Shown here: in pieces, positions 8,708 to 18,119 of the stretch
How the letters are laid out: every line of letters starts with the position of its first letter
Numbering within the stretch: the first letter of the stretch is position 1
Made by a program: the position numbers and the translations under genes
Notes under the pieces: generated by a model
Seen by the model: the letters and a program-made list of their open reading frames with translations, nothing else
Databases searched by the model: none
Told to the model about the DNA's origin: nothing
DNA from: AR12 sp036265915
GTDB taxonomy: Bacteria > Methylomirabilota > Methylomirabilia > Rokubacteriales > CSP1-6
Assembly: GCA_036265915.1 (NCBI GenBank)
Contig: DATAOC010000095.1
Location: forward strand, 1-64,000
Length of the DNA stretch: 64,000 nucleotides
Direction of reading: 5' to 3'

Positions 8708-11059
8708 ATGAGCGACGTGCTCGATCGCCTGGACGCGTGGTGGCGTGCCGCGAACTATCTGACCGTTGGCCAGATCTACCTGCTCGACAATCCGCTATTG
8801 CGCGAGCCGCTCAGGCCGGAGCACATCAAGCCGCGACTGCTCGGTCACTGGGGCACGTCGCCCGGTCTCAGCTTCATCTACGCGCACCTCAACCGGCTGA
8901 TCCGCGAGACCGATGCGAGCGTCATCTATCTCGCCGGCCCCGGGCACGGCGGCCCGGCGGTGGTGGCGAGCGTCTATCTGGAGGGCACGTACTCCGAGAT
9001 CTACCCGGACGTCGGCCAGGACGCGGAGGGGCTCCGCCGCCTTTTTCGGCAGTTCTCGACGCCGGGCGGGATTCCGAGCCATGTGAGCGTGCCGACGCCA
9101 GGCTCGATTCACGAGGGCGGCGAGCTCGGCTACGTCCTCGTTCACGCCTTCGGCGCGGTCTTCGACAACCCCGACCTGATCGCGGTGGCCGTGGTCGGCG
9201 ACGGCGAGGCGGAGACGGCGGCACTGGAAGGCGGGTGGAAGGGTACACACTTCCTCAATCCCGCGCGCGACGGCGCGGTGCTGCCCATCTTGCACCTCAA
9301 TGGCTACAAGATCGCGGGCCCGACGGTGCTGGGCCGCACTGCTGACGCGGAGATCGCCAGCCTCTTGCGAGGCCACGGCTGGGAGCCGCGGTTCGTCGAG
9401 GGCGACGATCCTGCCGTCATGCACCGCACATTCGCCGGCGTGCTCGACGACTGCTACCGCACGATCCGCGACATCCAGCTCACGGCGCGACGCACGCGGG
9501 CGGGCCAGCGACCGCGATGGCCAATGATCGTCCTGCGGACGCCGAAGGGCTGGACGGGGCCGAAGGAGGTCGACGGCACGCCGGTCGAGGGCACCTTCCG
9601 CGCGCACCAGGTCCCGCTGCCGAACGTGCGCGACAACCTCCAGCACCTGCGCCAGCTCGAGAGCTGGATGCGCAGCTATGAGCCCGAGCGGCTGTTCGAC
9701 GCCGCCGGCCGGCTCGTGCCGGCGCTCGCGGAGCTCGCGCCGAAGGGCGATCGGCGGATGGGCGCCAACCCGCACGCGAATGGCGGACGGCTGCTGGTGC
9801 CGCTCGATCTGCCGCGGTACGAGGACTATGCCGTCGCCGTGGAGCGGCCGGCGCGCGAGCGCCGCGAGTCGACGCGCCAGCTCGGCAAGCTGTTGCGGGA
9901 CACCTTCACGCGGAACGCCGTCCAGGGAAACTTCCGCCTGTTTTGCCCGGACGAGACGACGTCGAACCGGCTCGGCGACGTCTTCGACGTCGAGAACCGC
10001 GCCTCGATGGATCCCGTGCTGCCGGGCGACGATCATGTTGCCGCGGACGGGCGGGTGATGGAAGTGCTCAGCGAGCACAGCTGCCAGGGCTGGCTCGAGG
10101 GTTACGTGCTGACCGGCCGTCACGGCGTGTTCGCCAGCTACGAGGCGTTTGCGATGGTGTCGGCGTCGATGACGGTGCAGCACGCGAAGTGGCTGCAGGA
10201 GAGTTTGCGGCTGCCGTGGCGGAAACCCGTCGCGTCGCTCAACGTGCTGCTGAGCTCCACGTGCTGGCGCAACGATCACAACGGCTTCAGCCACCAGGGC
10301 CCCGGGCTCATCGACGTCGTGCTATCGAGGAAGGGAACCGTGTCGCGAATCTACCTGCCGCCGGACGCGAACTGCCTGCTGTCGGTGGCGGACCACTGCC
10401 TGCGCAGTCGGAACTACGTCAACCTGATCGTCATCGACAAGCAGCCGCAGCTCCAGTGGCTCGACATGGCGGCGGCGCGTGAGCACTGCGCGCGCGGGGC
10501 GTCGGTCTGGCGCTGGGCCAGCAACGACGACGGCGGCCAGGACCCGGACGTGATCCTCGCCGCCGCCGGTGACATTCCCACGCTGGAGGTCGTCGCCGCC
10601 GCGAGCTGGCTTCGCCAGCACATTCCCGAGATGCGCGTGCGCGTCGTGAATGTCGTCGATCTCATGACGCTCTTTCCGCCGACCGTGCATCCGCACGGCA
10701 TGAGCGCGGACCTCTTCCGCGGGCTCTTCACGGACCGTACGGACGTCGTGTTCGCCTTCCATGGCTACCAGCGCGCCATCCACGAGATCGTGCACGGCCG
10801 GCCGAATACCGATCGGTTCCACGTCCGCGGCTTCAACGAGGAGGGCACGACGACGACGCCGTTCGACATGGTCGTGCGCAACGGCATGAGCCGTTACCAT
10901 CTCTGCATCGAGGCGCTCCGGCGCACGCCGCGTCTGGCCGCCCGGGCGCCCGGTCTCATCGAGCAGTGCGAGGGAATGCTGAGCCGGCACGAGGCCTACG
11001 TCCGTGCCCATCTCGAGGACATGCCCGAGGTGAGCCAGTGGACGTGGAGCGATGGCTGA
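8708..11059 (+). CDS. xfp: Phosphoketolase (xylulose-5-P/fructose-6-P)
   Basis: 783 residues, the usual length of the family. Thiamine-diphosphate phosphoketolases split xylulose-5-phosphate (and often fructose-6-phosphate) with phosphate to acetyl phosphate plus an aldose phosphate. Family signatures are visible in order: LAGPGHGGPAVVASVYLEGT, SHVSVPTPGSIHEGGELGY, VVGDGEAETA (the ThDP/metal motif), the central DETTSNRL and the SEHSCQGWLEGYVLTGRHG block. AAGGAGG lies seven bases before the ATG. The stop overlaps the acetate kinase start by 8 bases, so acetyl phosphate formed here would be converted to acetate with ATP gain. Specificity for C5 versus C6 cannot be read from sequence. Confidence 0.96.
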   Translation: MSDVLDRLDAWWRAANYLTVGQIYLLDNPLLREPLRPEHIKPRLLGHWGTSPGLSFIYAHLNRLIRETDASVIYLAGPGHGGPAVVASVYLEGTYSEIYPDVGQDAEGLRRLFRQFSTPGGIPSHVSVPTPGSIHEGGELGYVLVHAFGAVFDNPDLIAVAVVGDGEAETAALEGGWKGTHFLNPARDGAVLPILHLNGYKIAGPTVLGRTADAEIASLLRGHGWEPRFVEGDDPAVMHRTFAGVLDDCYRTIRDIQLTARRTRAGQRPRWPMIVLRTPKGWTGPKEVDGTPVEGTFRAHQVPLPNVRDNLQHLRQLESWMRSYEPERLFDAAGRLVPALAELAPKGDRRMGANPHANGGRLLVPLDLPRYEDYAVAVERPARERRESTRQLGKLLRDTFTRNAVQGNFRLFCPDETTSNRLGDVFDVENRASMDPVLPGDDHVAADGRVMEVLSEHSCQGWLEGYVLTGRHGVFASYEAFAMVSASMTVQHAKWLQESLRLPWRKPVASLNVLLSSTCWRNDHNGFSHQGPGLIDVVLSRKGTVSRIYLPPDANCLLSVADHCLRSRNYVNLIVIDKQPQLQWLDMAAAREHCARGASVWRWASNDDGGQDPDVILAAAGDIPTLEVVAAASWLRQHIPEMRVRVVNVVDLMTLFPPTVHPHGMSADLFRGLFTDRTDVVFAFHGYQRAIHEIVHGRPNTDRFHVRGFNEEGTTTTPFDMVVRNGMSRYHLCIEALRRTPRLAARAPGLIEQCEGMLSRHEAYVRAHLEDMPEVSQWTWSDG

Positions 11060-12230
11060 TACGGTTCTCTGTCTCAACAGCGGCTCGTCCTCGCTGAAGT
11101 TCGCCGTCTACCGGGTGGGCCCTGCGGAGGCCCGCGTGGCGAGCGGCGCCGTGGAAAGCATCGGACGCCCGGGTGGCCGGCTGTGGCTGAGGGCGGACAG
11201 CGACGGCGGGATCGAGGACAGCGCCCGCGCCATCGCCGATCACGCGGCGGCCGCGCGCGAGGTGCTCGCGGCGCTCGAGCGCCACGGCCTGAACGCCGCG
11301 ACCGCGGTCGGGCACCGCGTGGTTCACGGCGGCCCCGTGTTCTCGACGCCACGCCGTGTCGACCGCGAGGTGCTGGATGCCCTGCGCGGCCTGGTGCCGC
11401 TGGCGCCGCTGCACCTGCCCAGCGAGATCGCCATCATCGAGGCCATCGCGCGCGAGCATCCAGACGTACCGCAAGTCGCCTGCTTCGACACGGCCTTTCA
11501 TCGCGGCATGCCGGAGGCGGCGCAGCGACTTCCGCTGCCTCGCTCGCTGTGGGACGACGGCGTTCGCCGCTACGGATTTCACGGGCTGTCCTACGAATAC
11601 GTCGTCTGGAAGCTGGGCAGCGCCGCGCGCGGGCGGCTCGTGATCGCCCACCTGGGAAGCGGCGCCAGCCTCGCGGCCGTGCTGGACGGACGCTGCGTCG
11701 ACACGACGATGGGTCTCACGCCCCTCGGCGGCCTCGTCATGGGAACGCGGCCCGGCGACCTCGATCCCGGCATCCTCCTGTACATGCTCGAGACGAGGGG
11801 ATACGAGCCGTCCCGGCTCGACCGCCTGCTGAACGAAGAGTCGGGACTCCGCGGCATCTCGGCGACCACGGCGGACATGAAGACGCTGCTCGAGCGGCGC
11901 GCCGAGGACCCGCGCGCCGCCCAGGCCGTGGCCATGTTCTGCACGTCGGTGCGAAAGCACATCGGCGCGTTCGCCGCGGCCCTGGGCGGCATCGACGCGC
12001 TCGTCTTCACCGGCGCCATCGGGGAGCGAGCCGCCGCGGTGCGCCGCGAGATCGCCGACGGTCTCGGTCATCTCGGCATCGAGGTGGACCCGGCCCGCAA
12101 TGACGTCCACGGGGAGGTCGTGAGCCGGTCGTCCGCGCCGTGCACGGTTCGCATCGTGCCGACGAACGAGGAGCTGATGATCGCCCGCCATACGGCGGGC
12201 ACGGTCGCGCTCACCGCCGGAGGTCGCTGA
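11052..12230 (+). CDS. ackA: Acetate kinase
   Basis: 392 residues with all hallmark ASKHA-fold motifs: LNSGSSSLKFAVY (phosphate 1), GHRVVHGG, ACFDTAFH, YGFHGLSYEY, HLGSGASLAA, DTTMGLTPLGGLVMGTRPGD and FTGAIGE. It interconverts acetyl phosphate plus ADP with acetate plus ATP. It starts inside the end of the phosphoketolase gene, so the two form a translationally coupled pair: a short bypass from sugar phosphate to acetate that yields ATP without NAD. Confidence 0.96.
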   Translation: MADTVLCLNSGSSSLKFAVYRVGPAEARVASGAVESIGRPGGRLWLRADSDGGIEDSARAIADHAAAAREVLAALERHGLNAATAVGHRVVHGGPVFSTPRRVDREVLDALRGLVPLAPLHLPSEIAIIEAIAREHPDVPQVACFDTAFHRGMPEAAQRLPLPRSLWDDGVRRYGFHGLSYEYVVWKLGSAARGRLVIAHLGSGASLAAVLDGRCVDTTMGLTPLGGLVMGTRPGDLDPGILLYMLETRGYEPSRLDRLLNEESGLRGISATTADMKTLLERRAEDPRAAQAVAMFCTSVRKHIGAFAAALGGIDALVFTGAIGERAAAVRREIADGLGHLGIEVDPARNDVHGEVVSRSSAPCTVRIVPTNEELMIARHTAGTVALTAGGR

Positions 12231-12289
12231 CCCCACCCGCCCGCGGCAGCAGGCGCCGCAGGCGGCCGGGGTGCCCGACGGCATTTCAC

Positions 12290-12317
12290 TTTACAAATAT
12301 ATTAATATTGCTATATT
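12290..12317 (+). promoter_or_regulatory. Sigma70-type promoter with embedded inverted repeat
   Basis: A sharply AT-rich island in GC-rich sequence. TTTACA at 12290-12295 and TATATT at 12312-12317 are separated by 16 bases, a good -35/-10 pair. AATATA (12296-12301) and TATATT (12312-12317) form an inverted repeat over the spacer and -10, as expected of an ArsR-family operator. The coding start (GTG at 12327) is only nine bases after the -10, so the transcript is probably leaderless or nearly so. The regulator next to it is the likely ligand (inference). Confidence 0.7.
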
Positions 12318-12326
12318 CATGTCCCA

Positions 12327-12683
12327 GTGACCGAGACGCCGCGCCGGTTCGAGCTGCAGACGCTGAAGGCCGAGTTCTTCAAGGCCCTCGGGCATCCGAC
12401 CCGGGTGCGCCTGCTCGAGATCCTGCGGCACGGCGAGCGGAGCGTGCAGGAGCTGCAGCAGTCGCTCGCGCTGGACCAGTCCGTCGTCTCGCAGCACCTC
12501 GCCATCCTGCGCGCGAAGAACGTGGTCAGCGCGCGCAAGGACGGCACGACCGTCCGGTATACCGTCCGCGATCCCGCGGTGGGCGAGCTGCTGGACGTCG
12601 CACGCCGGATCTTCGGCAGCCATCTCGAGGGCAGTCGCACGATGCTTCGCGAGCTTCAGCGCGAGCAGCGCCGGCGACGCTGA
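12327..12683 (+). CDS. ArsR-family transcriptional regulator
   Basis: 118 residues with the classic ArsR winged helix: LKAEFFKALGHPTRVRLLEI, then VQELQQSLALDQSVVSQHLA and LRAKNVVSARKDGTTVRYTV. These proteins repress promoters until a metal or thiol signal binds. No cysteine is present, so it is not a typical cysteine-type metal sensor. It starts with GTG directly behind an AT-rich promoter/operator and is followed four bases later by the membrane-complex operon, which it probably controls together with itself. Confidence 0.9.
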   Translation: MTETPRRFELQTLKAEFFKALGHPTRVRLLEILRHGERSVQELQQSLALDQSVVSQHLAILRAKNVVSARKDGTTVRYTVRDPAVGELLDVARRIFGSHLEGSRTMLRELQREQRRRR

Positions 12684-12687
12684 CGGC

Positions 12688-13197
12688 GTGCTTCAGCCAC
12701 TTCGAGTCGCGCTGCGCACCGGGATCGTCACCGAGCCGGCTCCAACGGAGACGGAGGTGGAGCGGCTCGGCGCTCAGCTGGCGCGTCAGGTGCGGGCACG
12801 CTTCGGGCGGTCGCTGCACATCCGGCAGGTCGACGCGGGATCATGCAACGGCTGCGAGCTGGAGATCACGGGGCTGACGGGGCCGCACTATGATCTCGAG
12901 CGCTTCGGCCTCCACTTCGTCGCCTCGCCGCGGCATGCCGACTGCCTGCTCGTGACGGGGCCGGTCACGCGGAACATGGCCGAGGCGCTGCGGCACACCT
13001 ACAACGCCACTCCGGATCCGAAGCTCGTCATCGCGGCCGGTGACTGCGCGGGCGACGGCGGCATCTTCGCCGGCTCCTATGCGGTGGTGGGCGGCGTGAG
13101 CGCGATCGTGCCGGTCGACGCGTTGATCCGCGGATGTCCTCCGTCGCCGGCGCGGCTGCTGGCCGGGCTGCTCGACGCGCTGGGCCGGCGTCGCTGA
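12688..13197 (+). CDS. NuoB/HyfI-like small subunit of Ehr-type complex
   Basis: 169 residues carrying one 4Fe-4S cluster site: GSCNGCELEITG (two Cys), then GDCAGDGG and RGCPPSPARLL, plus the family strand SPRHADCLLVTGPVT. The spaced CxxC is the hydrogenase-3/4 form rather than the adjacent Cys-Cys of complex I NuoB. In the family this subunit passes electrons to or from the large subunit at the membrane interface. The GTG start lies four bases after the ArsR gene and its stop overlaps the next start (TGATG). It is the only Fe-S subunit in this operon. Confidence 0.9.
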   Translation: MLQPLRVALRTGIVTEPAPTETEVERLGAQLARQVRARFGRSLHIRQVDAGSCNGCELEITGLTGPHYDLERFGLHFVASPRHADCLLVTGPVTRNMAEALRHTYNATPDPKLVIAAGDCAGDGGIFAGSYAVVGGVSAIVPVDALIRGCPPSPARLLAGLLDALGRRR

Positions 13198-15104
13198 TGG
13201 CGCTCGCCGGGTACGTGCTCGCGATCCTGCTCGGTGCCGGCGGCGCCGCTGTCGGCGGAGCCGGGATGCTCGGCCATGTCTGGCACGTTTCATGGCCGTG
13301 GCTGGTGCCACTGGGTGGCCTTGCGCTCGAGATGGACCGTCTGGGCGGGCTCTTCGTCGCCCTCGTCGGCGCCACCTCCGTGCCGGTGTCGATCTATGCC
13401 GTCGGCTACGCCGGCCGCGAGCGTCGCGGCGTGCTGGCATATCTGGTCTTCGTCGCCGCCATGCTGCTGGTGCCGGTCGCTGCCAACACGATGACGTTCG
13501 CGATCGCCTGGGAGCTCATGTCCCTCGCGTCCTATCTGATGGTCGTGCAGCATCGCACCCGCGAGTCGGCCCACGCCGGCTGGGTCTACGCGGTGATGAC
13601 GCACGCGGCGCTCGCGTGCTGGCTGGCCGGAATGCTGCTCGTGGGCGCCTGGACCGGCAGCGCGCGATTCGCCGACTGGGCGGCCCCGATGTCCGCGCTC
13701 GACGCCGGCGCGCGCTCGCTCGCGTGGGCGCTGCTCGCAGCCGGATTTCTGGTGAAGGCCGGCGCCGTGCCGGCCCACGTCTGGTTGCCGCTCGCGCATC
13801 CGGCCGCGCCGAGCCACGTGTCTGCTCTGATGTCCGGCGTGATGCTCAAGCTCGGCGTCTATGGCGTCGTGCGCGCGAGCTTCACCTGGCTCGGCCCGGC
13901 GCCCGTGTGGTGGGGCGCCACGCTGCTGCTGCTCGGCGCGGTGGCCGCCGTGAGCGGCGTCCTGTACGCGCTCGCCGATCGGGATCTCCAGCGGCTGCTC
14001 GCGTACTCGTCGGTCGAGAACGTCGGCATCGTGCTCATCGGCGTGGGCGCCGCGCTCGCGTTCCAGGCCAGCGCGGCGGGGCCGCTGGCTCTCGTGGCTC
14101 TCGTGGCCGCCCTCTACCACGTCGTGAACCATGCGGCCTTCAAGAGCCTGCTGTTCATGGCCGCCGGCGGCGTCGTGCGCGCGACGGGCACGCGCGATCT
14201 GGAAGCCATGGGCGGGCTGGTTCACCGCATGCCGTGGACCGCCGCCGCGTTCTTTCTCGGCGCGGCGGCCATCGCGGCGTTGCCGCCGCTGAACGGGTTC
14301 GTCAGCGAGTGGCTCATGTTCCAGGCGCTCCTGCAGAACGTGCGGCTGCCGATGCCCGCGCTGAACCTCGTCTTCACCGTGGCCATCGCCGCCCTCGCGC
14401 TCACCGGCGGGCTCGCCGTGGCGTGCTTCGTCAAGGCCTACGGCATCGCGTTTCTCGCGCTGCCGCGCACGGAGTCGGCTGCGAGTGCCCGGGAGATGCC
14501 GGGCTCGATGCGCCTCGGCATGGCGGTGGCGGCGCTGGCCTGCGTCGCGCTGGCCGTCGGCGCCACCGGTGTCGTCGCGACGCTGGCACCGATCGCCGAA
14601 ACGCTCGTGCCGGACGCGGCGTCGGTGAGCACGCGCGGCGGGCTCACTGTCGACGTGTCGAGCGGCTTCGCGACGCTGTCCATGCCGGCGGTGGCCATCG
14701 CGCTCGTCGGCGCGTTCCTGCTGCCGTTCCTCGCCCTGACGCTGGCGCGAGCGCGACCCAGCCCGCGGCGCTACGAAACGTGGGGGTGCGGTCGGCTGCT
14801 GCAGACGGCGCGCATGGAGTACACGGCCACCGCGTTCGCAAATCCCTTCACGCGGGTGTTCGACTTCGTGTACCGCCCGGTGGCGCGGCTCGACATCGAC
14901 GCGCATCCGGACTCGCGCTTCTTCGTGCAGCGGATCGCGTACGACAACGCGCCCCGCTTCGTCGTCGACGAATGGCTGTATCGGCCGGCCGGCCGGGCGC
15001 TGCGCGCGCTGGCGCGGCGGGCGGCCGCCATCCAGTCAGGCAGCCCCAACCGCTACCTCGCCTACGTGCTCGCGGCGCTGCTCCTGCTGCTGGTGCTGAC
15101 GTGA
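13197..15104 (+). CDS. HyfB/NuoL-like proton-translocating subunit
   Basis: 635 residues, about 14 membrane helices. Family marks are MTFAIAWELMSLASYLMV, AGFLVKAGAVPAHVWLPLAH, SALMSGVMLKLGVYGVVR, LLAYSSVENVGIV and HVVNHAAFKSLLFMAAGG. The lysines and the glutamate in the discontinuous helices are those used for proton or sodium pumping in Mrp/complex I antiporter-like subunits. Its stop overlaps the next GTG by four bases. Confidence 0.93.
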   Translation: MALAGYVLAILLGAGGAAVGGAGMLGHVWHVSWPWLVPLGGLALEMDRLGGLFVALVGATSVPVSIYAVGYAGRERRGVLAYLVFVAAMLLVPVAANTMTFAIAWELMSLASYLMVVQHRTRESAHAGWVYAVMTHAALACWLAGMLLVGAWTGSARFADWAAPMSALDAGARSLAWALLAAGFLVKAGAVPAHVWLPLAHPAAPSHVSALMSGVMLKLGVYGVVRASFTWLGPAPVWWGATLLLLGAVAAVSGVLYALADRDLQRLLAYSSVENVGIVLIGVGAALAFQASAAGPLALVALVAALYHVVNHAAFKSLLFMAAGGVVRATGTRDLEAMGGLVHRMPWTAAAFFLGAAAIAALPPLNGFVSEWLMFQALLQNVRLPMPALNLVFTVAIAALALTGGLAVACFVKAYGIAFLALPRTESAASAREMPGSMRLGMAVAALACVALAVGATGVVATLAPIAETLVPDAASVSTRGGLTVDVSSGFATLSMPAVAIALVGAFLLPFLALTLARARPSPRRYETWGCGRLLQTARMEYTATAFANPFTRVFDFVYRPVARLDIDAHPDSRFFVQRIAYDNAPRFVVDEWLYRPAGRALRALARRAAAIQSGSPNRYLAYVLAALLLLLVLT

Positions 15105-16042
15105 TCGCGGACGCCGTGATGGCGCTCCTCCACGTGATCGTGGTCGGCGCCGGCGCGCCGCTGCTCGTCGGTAGTCTGCGCACGCTGAAGGCCCGGCTGA
15201 CCGGACGACGCGGCGCTCCGGTGTGGCAGCCATATCTCGATCTCCGCAAGCTGTTCGGCAAGACGCCGGTGGTCTCGGTGACCACGTCGTGGGTGTTTCG
15301 CGCCACGCCGTACGTCCTCGCCGCAACCACCGTGGTGGCGGCGCTGGCGGCGCCGGTGCTGTCCTCGCGCCCGCCGCTCGGCTTTGCCGGCATCATCCTC
15401 GTCATGTACCTCTTCCTGCTCGGCACCTTCTTTCTCGCCCTGGCCGGGCTCGATGCCGGCAGCGCGTTCGGTGGCATGGGCAGCAGCCGCGCCGTCGCGG
15501 TGGCCGCGCTCGCGGAGCCGACAGTGATCCTCGCGGTCTTCGCGCTCTCGCTGCAGGCGAGCACCACGAATCTCGGCGGCGTGGTGGAACGTCTGGCCGG
15601 TGATCCGCAGCTGGCCCTCAATCCCGCCCACCTCCTCGCGTTCGCGGCGTTCTTCATCGTCATGCTCGCGGAGGCCGGCCGCCTGCCCGTGGACAATCCC
15701 GCCACCCACCTCGAGCTCACGATGATCCACGAGGCCATGGTGCTCGAGTACTCGGGCCGCTACCTCGCGCTCGTGGAGTGGACATCGGCGATGAAGCTCC
15801 TGCTCTTCCTCACGCTGCTCGCGAACCTGTTCTTCCCGTGGGGCGTGCCGCACGTCCGGACGCCCGTGGCCATCCTCCTCGGCACGGCTGCTCTCGTCGG
15901 CAAGCTGGCGGTCCTGACGACCGCGCTGGCCGTGCTCGAGACGAGCATCGCGAAGCTGCGGCTCTTCCGGGTGCCGGAGCTGCTCGCGGGCTCGTTCGCG
16001 CTGGCGCTCCTGTCCGTCACCGCGGTGTTCCTGCTCCGATGA
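15101..16042 (+). CDS. HyfC/NuoH-like membrane subunit
   Basis: 313 residues with about eight helices. The NuoH/HyfC signature is seen at VWQPYLDLRKLFGK near the N-terminus and at FFIVMLAEAGRLPVDNPATH followed by LELTMIHEAMVLEYSGRYLA. In complex I and energy-converting hydrogenases this subunit sits under the peripheral arm and couples redox change to ion movement. It starts at GTG within a GTGA overlap and ends in an ATGA overlap. Confidence 0.93.
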   Translation: MIADAVMALLHVIVVGAGAPLLVGSLRTLKARLTGRRGAPVWQPYLDLRKLFGKTPVVSVTTSWVFRATPYVLAATTVVAALAAPVLSSRPPLGFAGIILVMYLFLLGTFFLALAGLDAGSAFGGMGSSRAVAVAALAEPTVILAVFALSLQASTTNLGGVVERLAGDPQLALNPAHLLAFAAFFIVMLAEAGRLPVDNPATHLELTMIHEAMVLEYSGRYLALVEWTSAMKLLLFLTLLANLFFPWGVPHVRTPVAILLGTAALVGKLAVLTTALAVLETSIAKLRLFRVPELLAGSFALALLSVTAVFLLR

Positions 16043-16686
16043 GCGCGATCAGCAATCTCCTCGTGTTCGCCGCGCTGGCCGCCACCATGGTGCTCGTCTG
16101 GCGGCAGTCGTGGCGCGCACGACTCCGGCTCTTCGTCCTCCAATCGGCCTTGCTGGCGGCGCTCGCCGTCGCCATCGGCGCCCTCGCGGACCGCCCGACG
16201 CTGGTGGTGCTCGGCGTCGTGTTCGCGGTCGGCAAGACGTGGCTCATCCCGCGCGTCATCCGGCGCATGGCACTCGGCATTCCGCTCCGCCCCCTGGCGC
16301 CCGGGCGGTCCGCCGGGCTGCGTGTCCTCGCCGCGGCAGCCCTCGTCGTCGTCGCGTACGTCGTGATGCTGCCGGTCACCGGCGCCGTCGCCGGCGGCGT
16401 CCCCACGCGCGCCGCCATGCCGCTGGCCTTTGCGATGGTGCTCATCGGTCTCTTCGTGTGCGTGACCGGCCACGACGCGCTCGGTCAGGTGACCGGCTTC
16501 CTGGTGCTCGAGAACGGACTCTTCGCCCTGGCCCTGCTCGCGACGTACGGGCTGCCCGGCATCGTGGAGATCGGCGCCTTTCTCGAGGTTCTCGTCTTCG
16601 TGCTGCTGCTCGAGGGCGTGCTCCTCGAGATCCGTCGCGAGCACGACTCGCTCGACGTGGAGCGTCTGGGGGAGCTTCGCGGATGA
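16039..16686 (+). CDS. HyfE-like membrane subunit
   Basis: 215 residues with six or seven helices, matching HyfE, which corresponds in part to NuoK: the C-terminal part GQVTGFLVLENGLFALALLA and EIGAFLEVLVFVLLLEGVL carries the membrane glutamates of NuoK-type proton paths. It is coupled by 4-base overlaps on both sides. Confidence 0.88.
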   Translation: MSAISNLLVFAALAATMVLVWRQSWRARLRLFVLQSALLAALAVAIGALADRPTLVVLGVVFAVGKTWLIPRVIRRMALGIPLRPLAPGRSAGLRVLAAAALVVVAYVVMLPVTGAVAGGVPTRAAMPLAFAMVLIGLFVCVTGHDALGQVTGFLVLENGLFALALLATYGLPGIVEIGAFLEVLVFVLLLEGVLLEIRREHDSLDVERLGELRG

Positions 16687-18119
16687 TCGTGCTGCTGCTC
16701 GCGGTGCCGCTCGTCGGTGCCGGTATCCTGTCGCGGGCGACCGGCCGCCTGGCGGGGACGGTGCACGGGCTGACGACCGCCTGCACGCTCGTGATCGGTC
16801 TGGTGGTGGCAACGGTCGGCGTGCGGGGACGCGTCGACACTGCGCTCGACGGCTTTCTCCGTGTCGACGCGCTGGCCGCCTGGATGATCGCGGTCATCGT
16901 CGTCGTCGGCGCACTGGCGGCCACCGAGGCTCCGCGCTACGCGTTGCACGACGAGCGGCGGCTGTACCCGCTGCTGCACCTCATGATCTTCTCCATGCTT
17001 CTCGCCGTCTCCACCGATGACGTGGGCGCGATGTGGGTCGCGGTGGAAGGTACAACGCTGGCCTCCGTCTTCCTGGTGAACTTCGAGCGGACGCGCGCCT
17101 CCCTCGAGGCCGCCTACAAGTATCTGCTCATCTGCTCGGTCGGGATCGCCATCGCGTTTGCCGGGACGGTGCTCGTGTACTACGCCGAGATGGTGCGGCA
17201 GCAGACGCTGGCCGTTCACGCGCCGTCCGCGCTGCGGTGGACGACGCTGGTGGCGCTGGCGCCCGCGCTGCCGTCGCGCGTGCTGGAGGTTGCCTTCGTG
17301 TGTCTCGTCGTGGGCTACGGCACCAAGGCCGGCCTGGCGCCCATGCACACCTGGCTGCCCGACGCGCACAGCGAGGCGCCCGCGCCCGTGAGCGCCCTCA
17401 TGTCGGGCGTTCTGCTCAGCGTGGGCGTGTACGCGATCGCCCGCTTCAAGCCGATCATCGACGCCGCGGGGGGCTCGGGCTTCGCCGGGCGCATCCTCCT
17501 CGCGCTGGGGCTGCTGTCCCTCGCGGTCGCGGCCGTGTTTCTCTGGGCCCCCGACAACTACAAGCGCATGCTCGCGTATTCGAGCGTCGAGCACATCGGC
17601 CTCGTGTGTCTGGGTCTCGGCTTCGGCGGCGCACTCGGCGTGGCCGGCGCGCTGCTCCACGTGGCCAATCACGGGCTGGCGAAGTCCGCGCTCTTCTTGC
17701 TCGCCGGCCGCATCCGGGCCGCCTACGGCACCGTCGAGCTGGCGCGCGTGCGCGGGCTGCTCACAGCGCTGCCGTTTACCGGGCGCGCGTTCGTCGTCGC
17801 GCTCATCGCACTGCTCGGGCTGCCGCCGTTCGGGTTGTTCACGAGCGAGGTGATGATCGTCGCGGCGGGCATCGAGCAGGGGCATGCGTGGATCGCCGGC
17901 GCCACGCTCGTCCTGCTTGTCCTCGCGTTCGGCGGCCTGCTGCGCGCCGCCCACGCGATGACCGTGGGCGCCGCGCCCGAGGTTGGCGCCGCACGCGGAT
18001 CGTGGGTGACCGCGCTGCCGATCGTGGCGGCGCTGGCGCTGCTCGTCCTCACGGGCGTGGCGTGGCCGCCCGGCCTCGGCGCCGCGCTCGCGCTCGCCGC
18101 GCAGGCGGTGACGCGGTGA
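16683..18119 (+). CDS. HyfF-like antiporter subunit
   Basis: 478 residues, about 13 helices, a second NuoL/M/N-type module. Signatures are MWVAVEGTTLASVFLVNFER, VGYGTKAGLAPMHTWLPDAH, SALMSGVLLSVGVYAIARFK, YKRMLAYSSVEHIGLV and HVANHGLAKSALFLLAGRI. With the HyfB-like subunit this gives the complex two pumping modules. It overlaps its neighbours by four bases at both ends. Confidence 0.93.
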   Translation: MIVLLLAVPLVGAGILSRATGRLAGTVHGLTTACTLVIGLVVATVGVRGRVDTALDGFLRVDALAAWMIAVIVVVGALAATEAPRYALHDERRLYPLLHLMIFSMLLAVSTDDVGAMWVAVEGTTLASVFLVNFERTRASLEAAYKYLLICSVGIAIAFAGTVLVYYAEMVRQQTLAVHAPSALRWTTLVALAPALPSRVLEVAFVCLVVGYGTKAGLAPMHTWLPDAHSEAPAPVSALMSGVLLSVGVYAIARFKPIIDAAGGSGFAGRILLALGLLSLAVAAVFLWAPDNYKRMLAYSSVEHIGLVCLGLGFGGALGVAGALLHVANHGLAKSALFLLAGRIRAAYGTVELARVRGLLTALPFTGRAFVVALIALLGLPPFGLFTSEVMIVAAGIEQGHAWIAGATLVLLVLAFGGLLRAAHAMTVGAAPEVGAARGSWVTALPIVAALALLVLTGVAWPPGLGAALALAAQAVTR

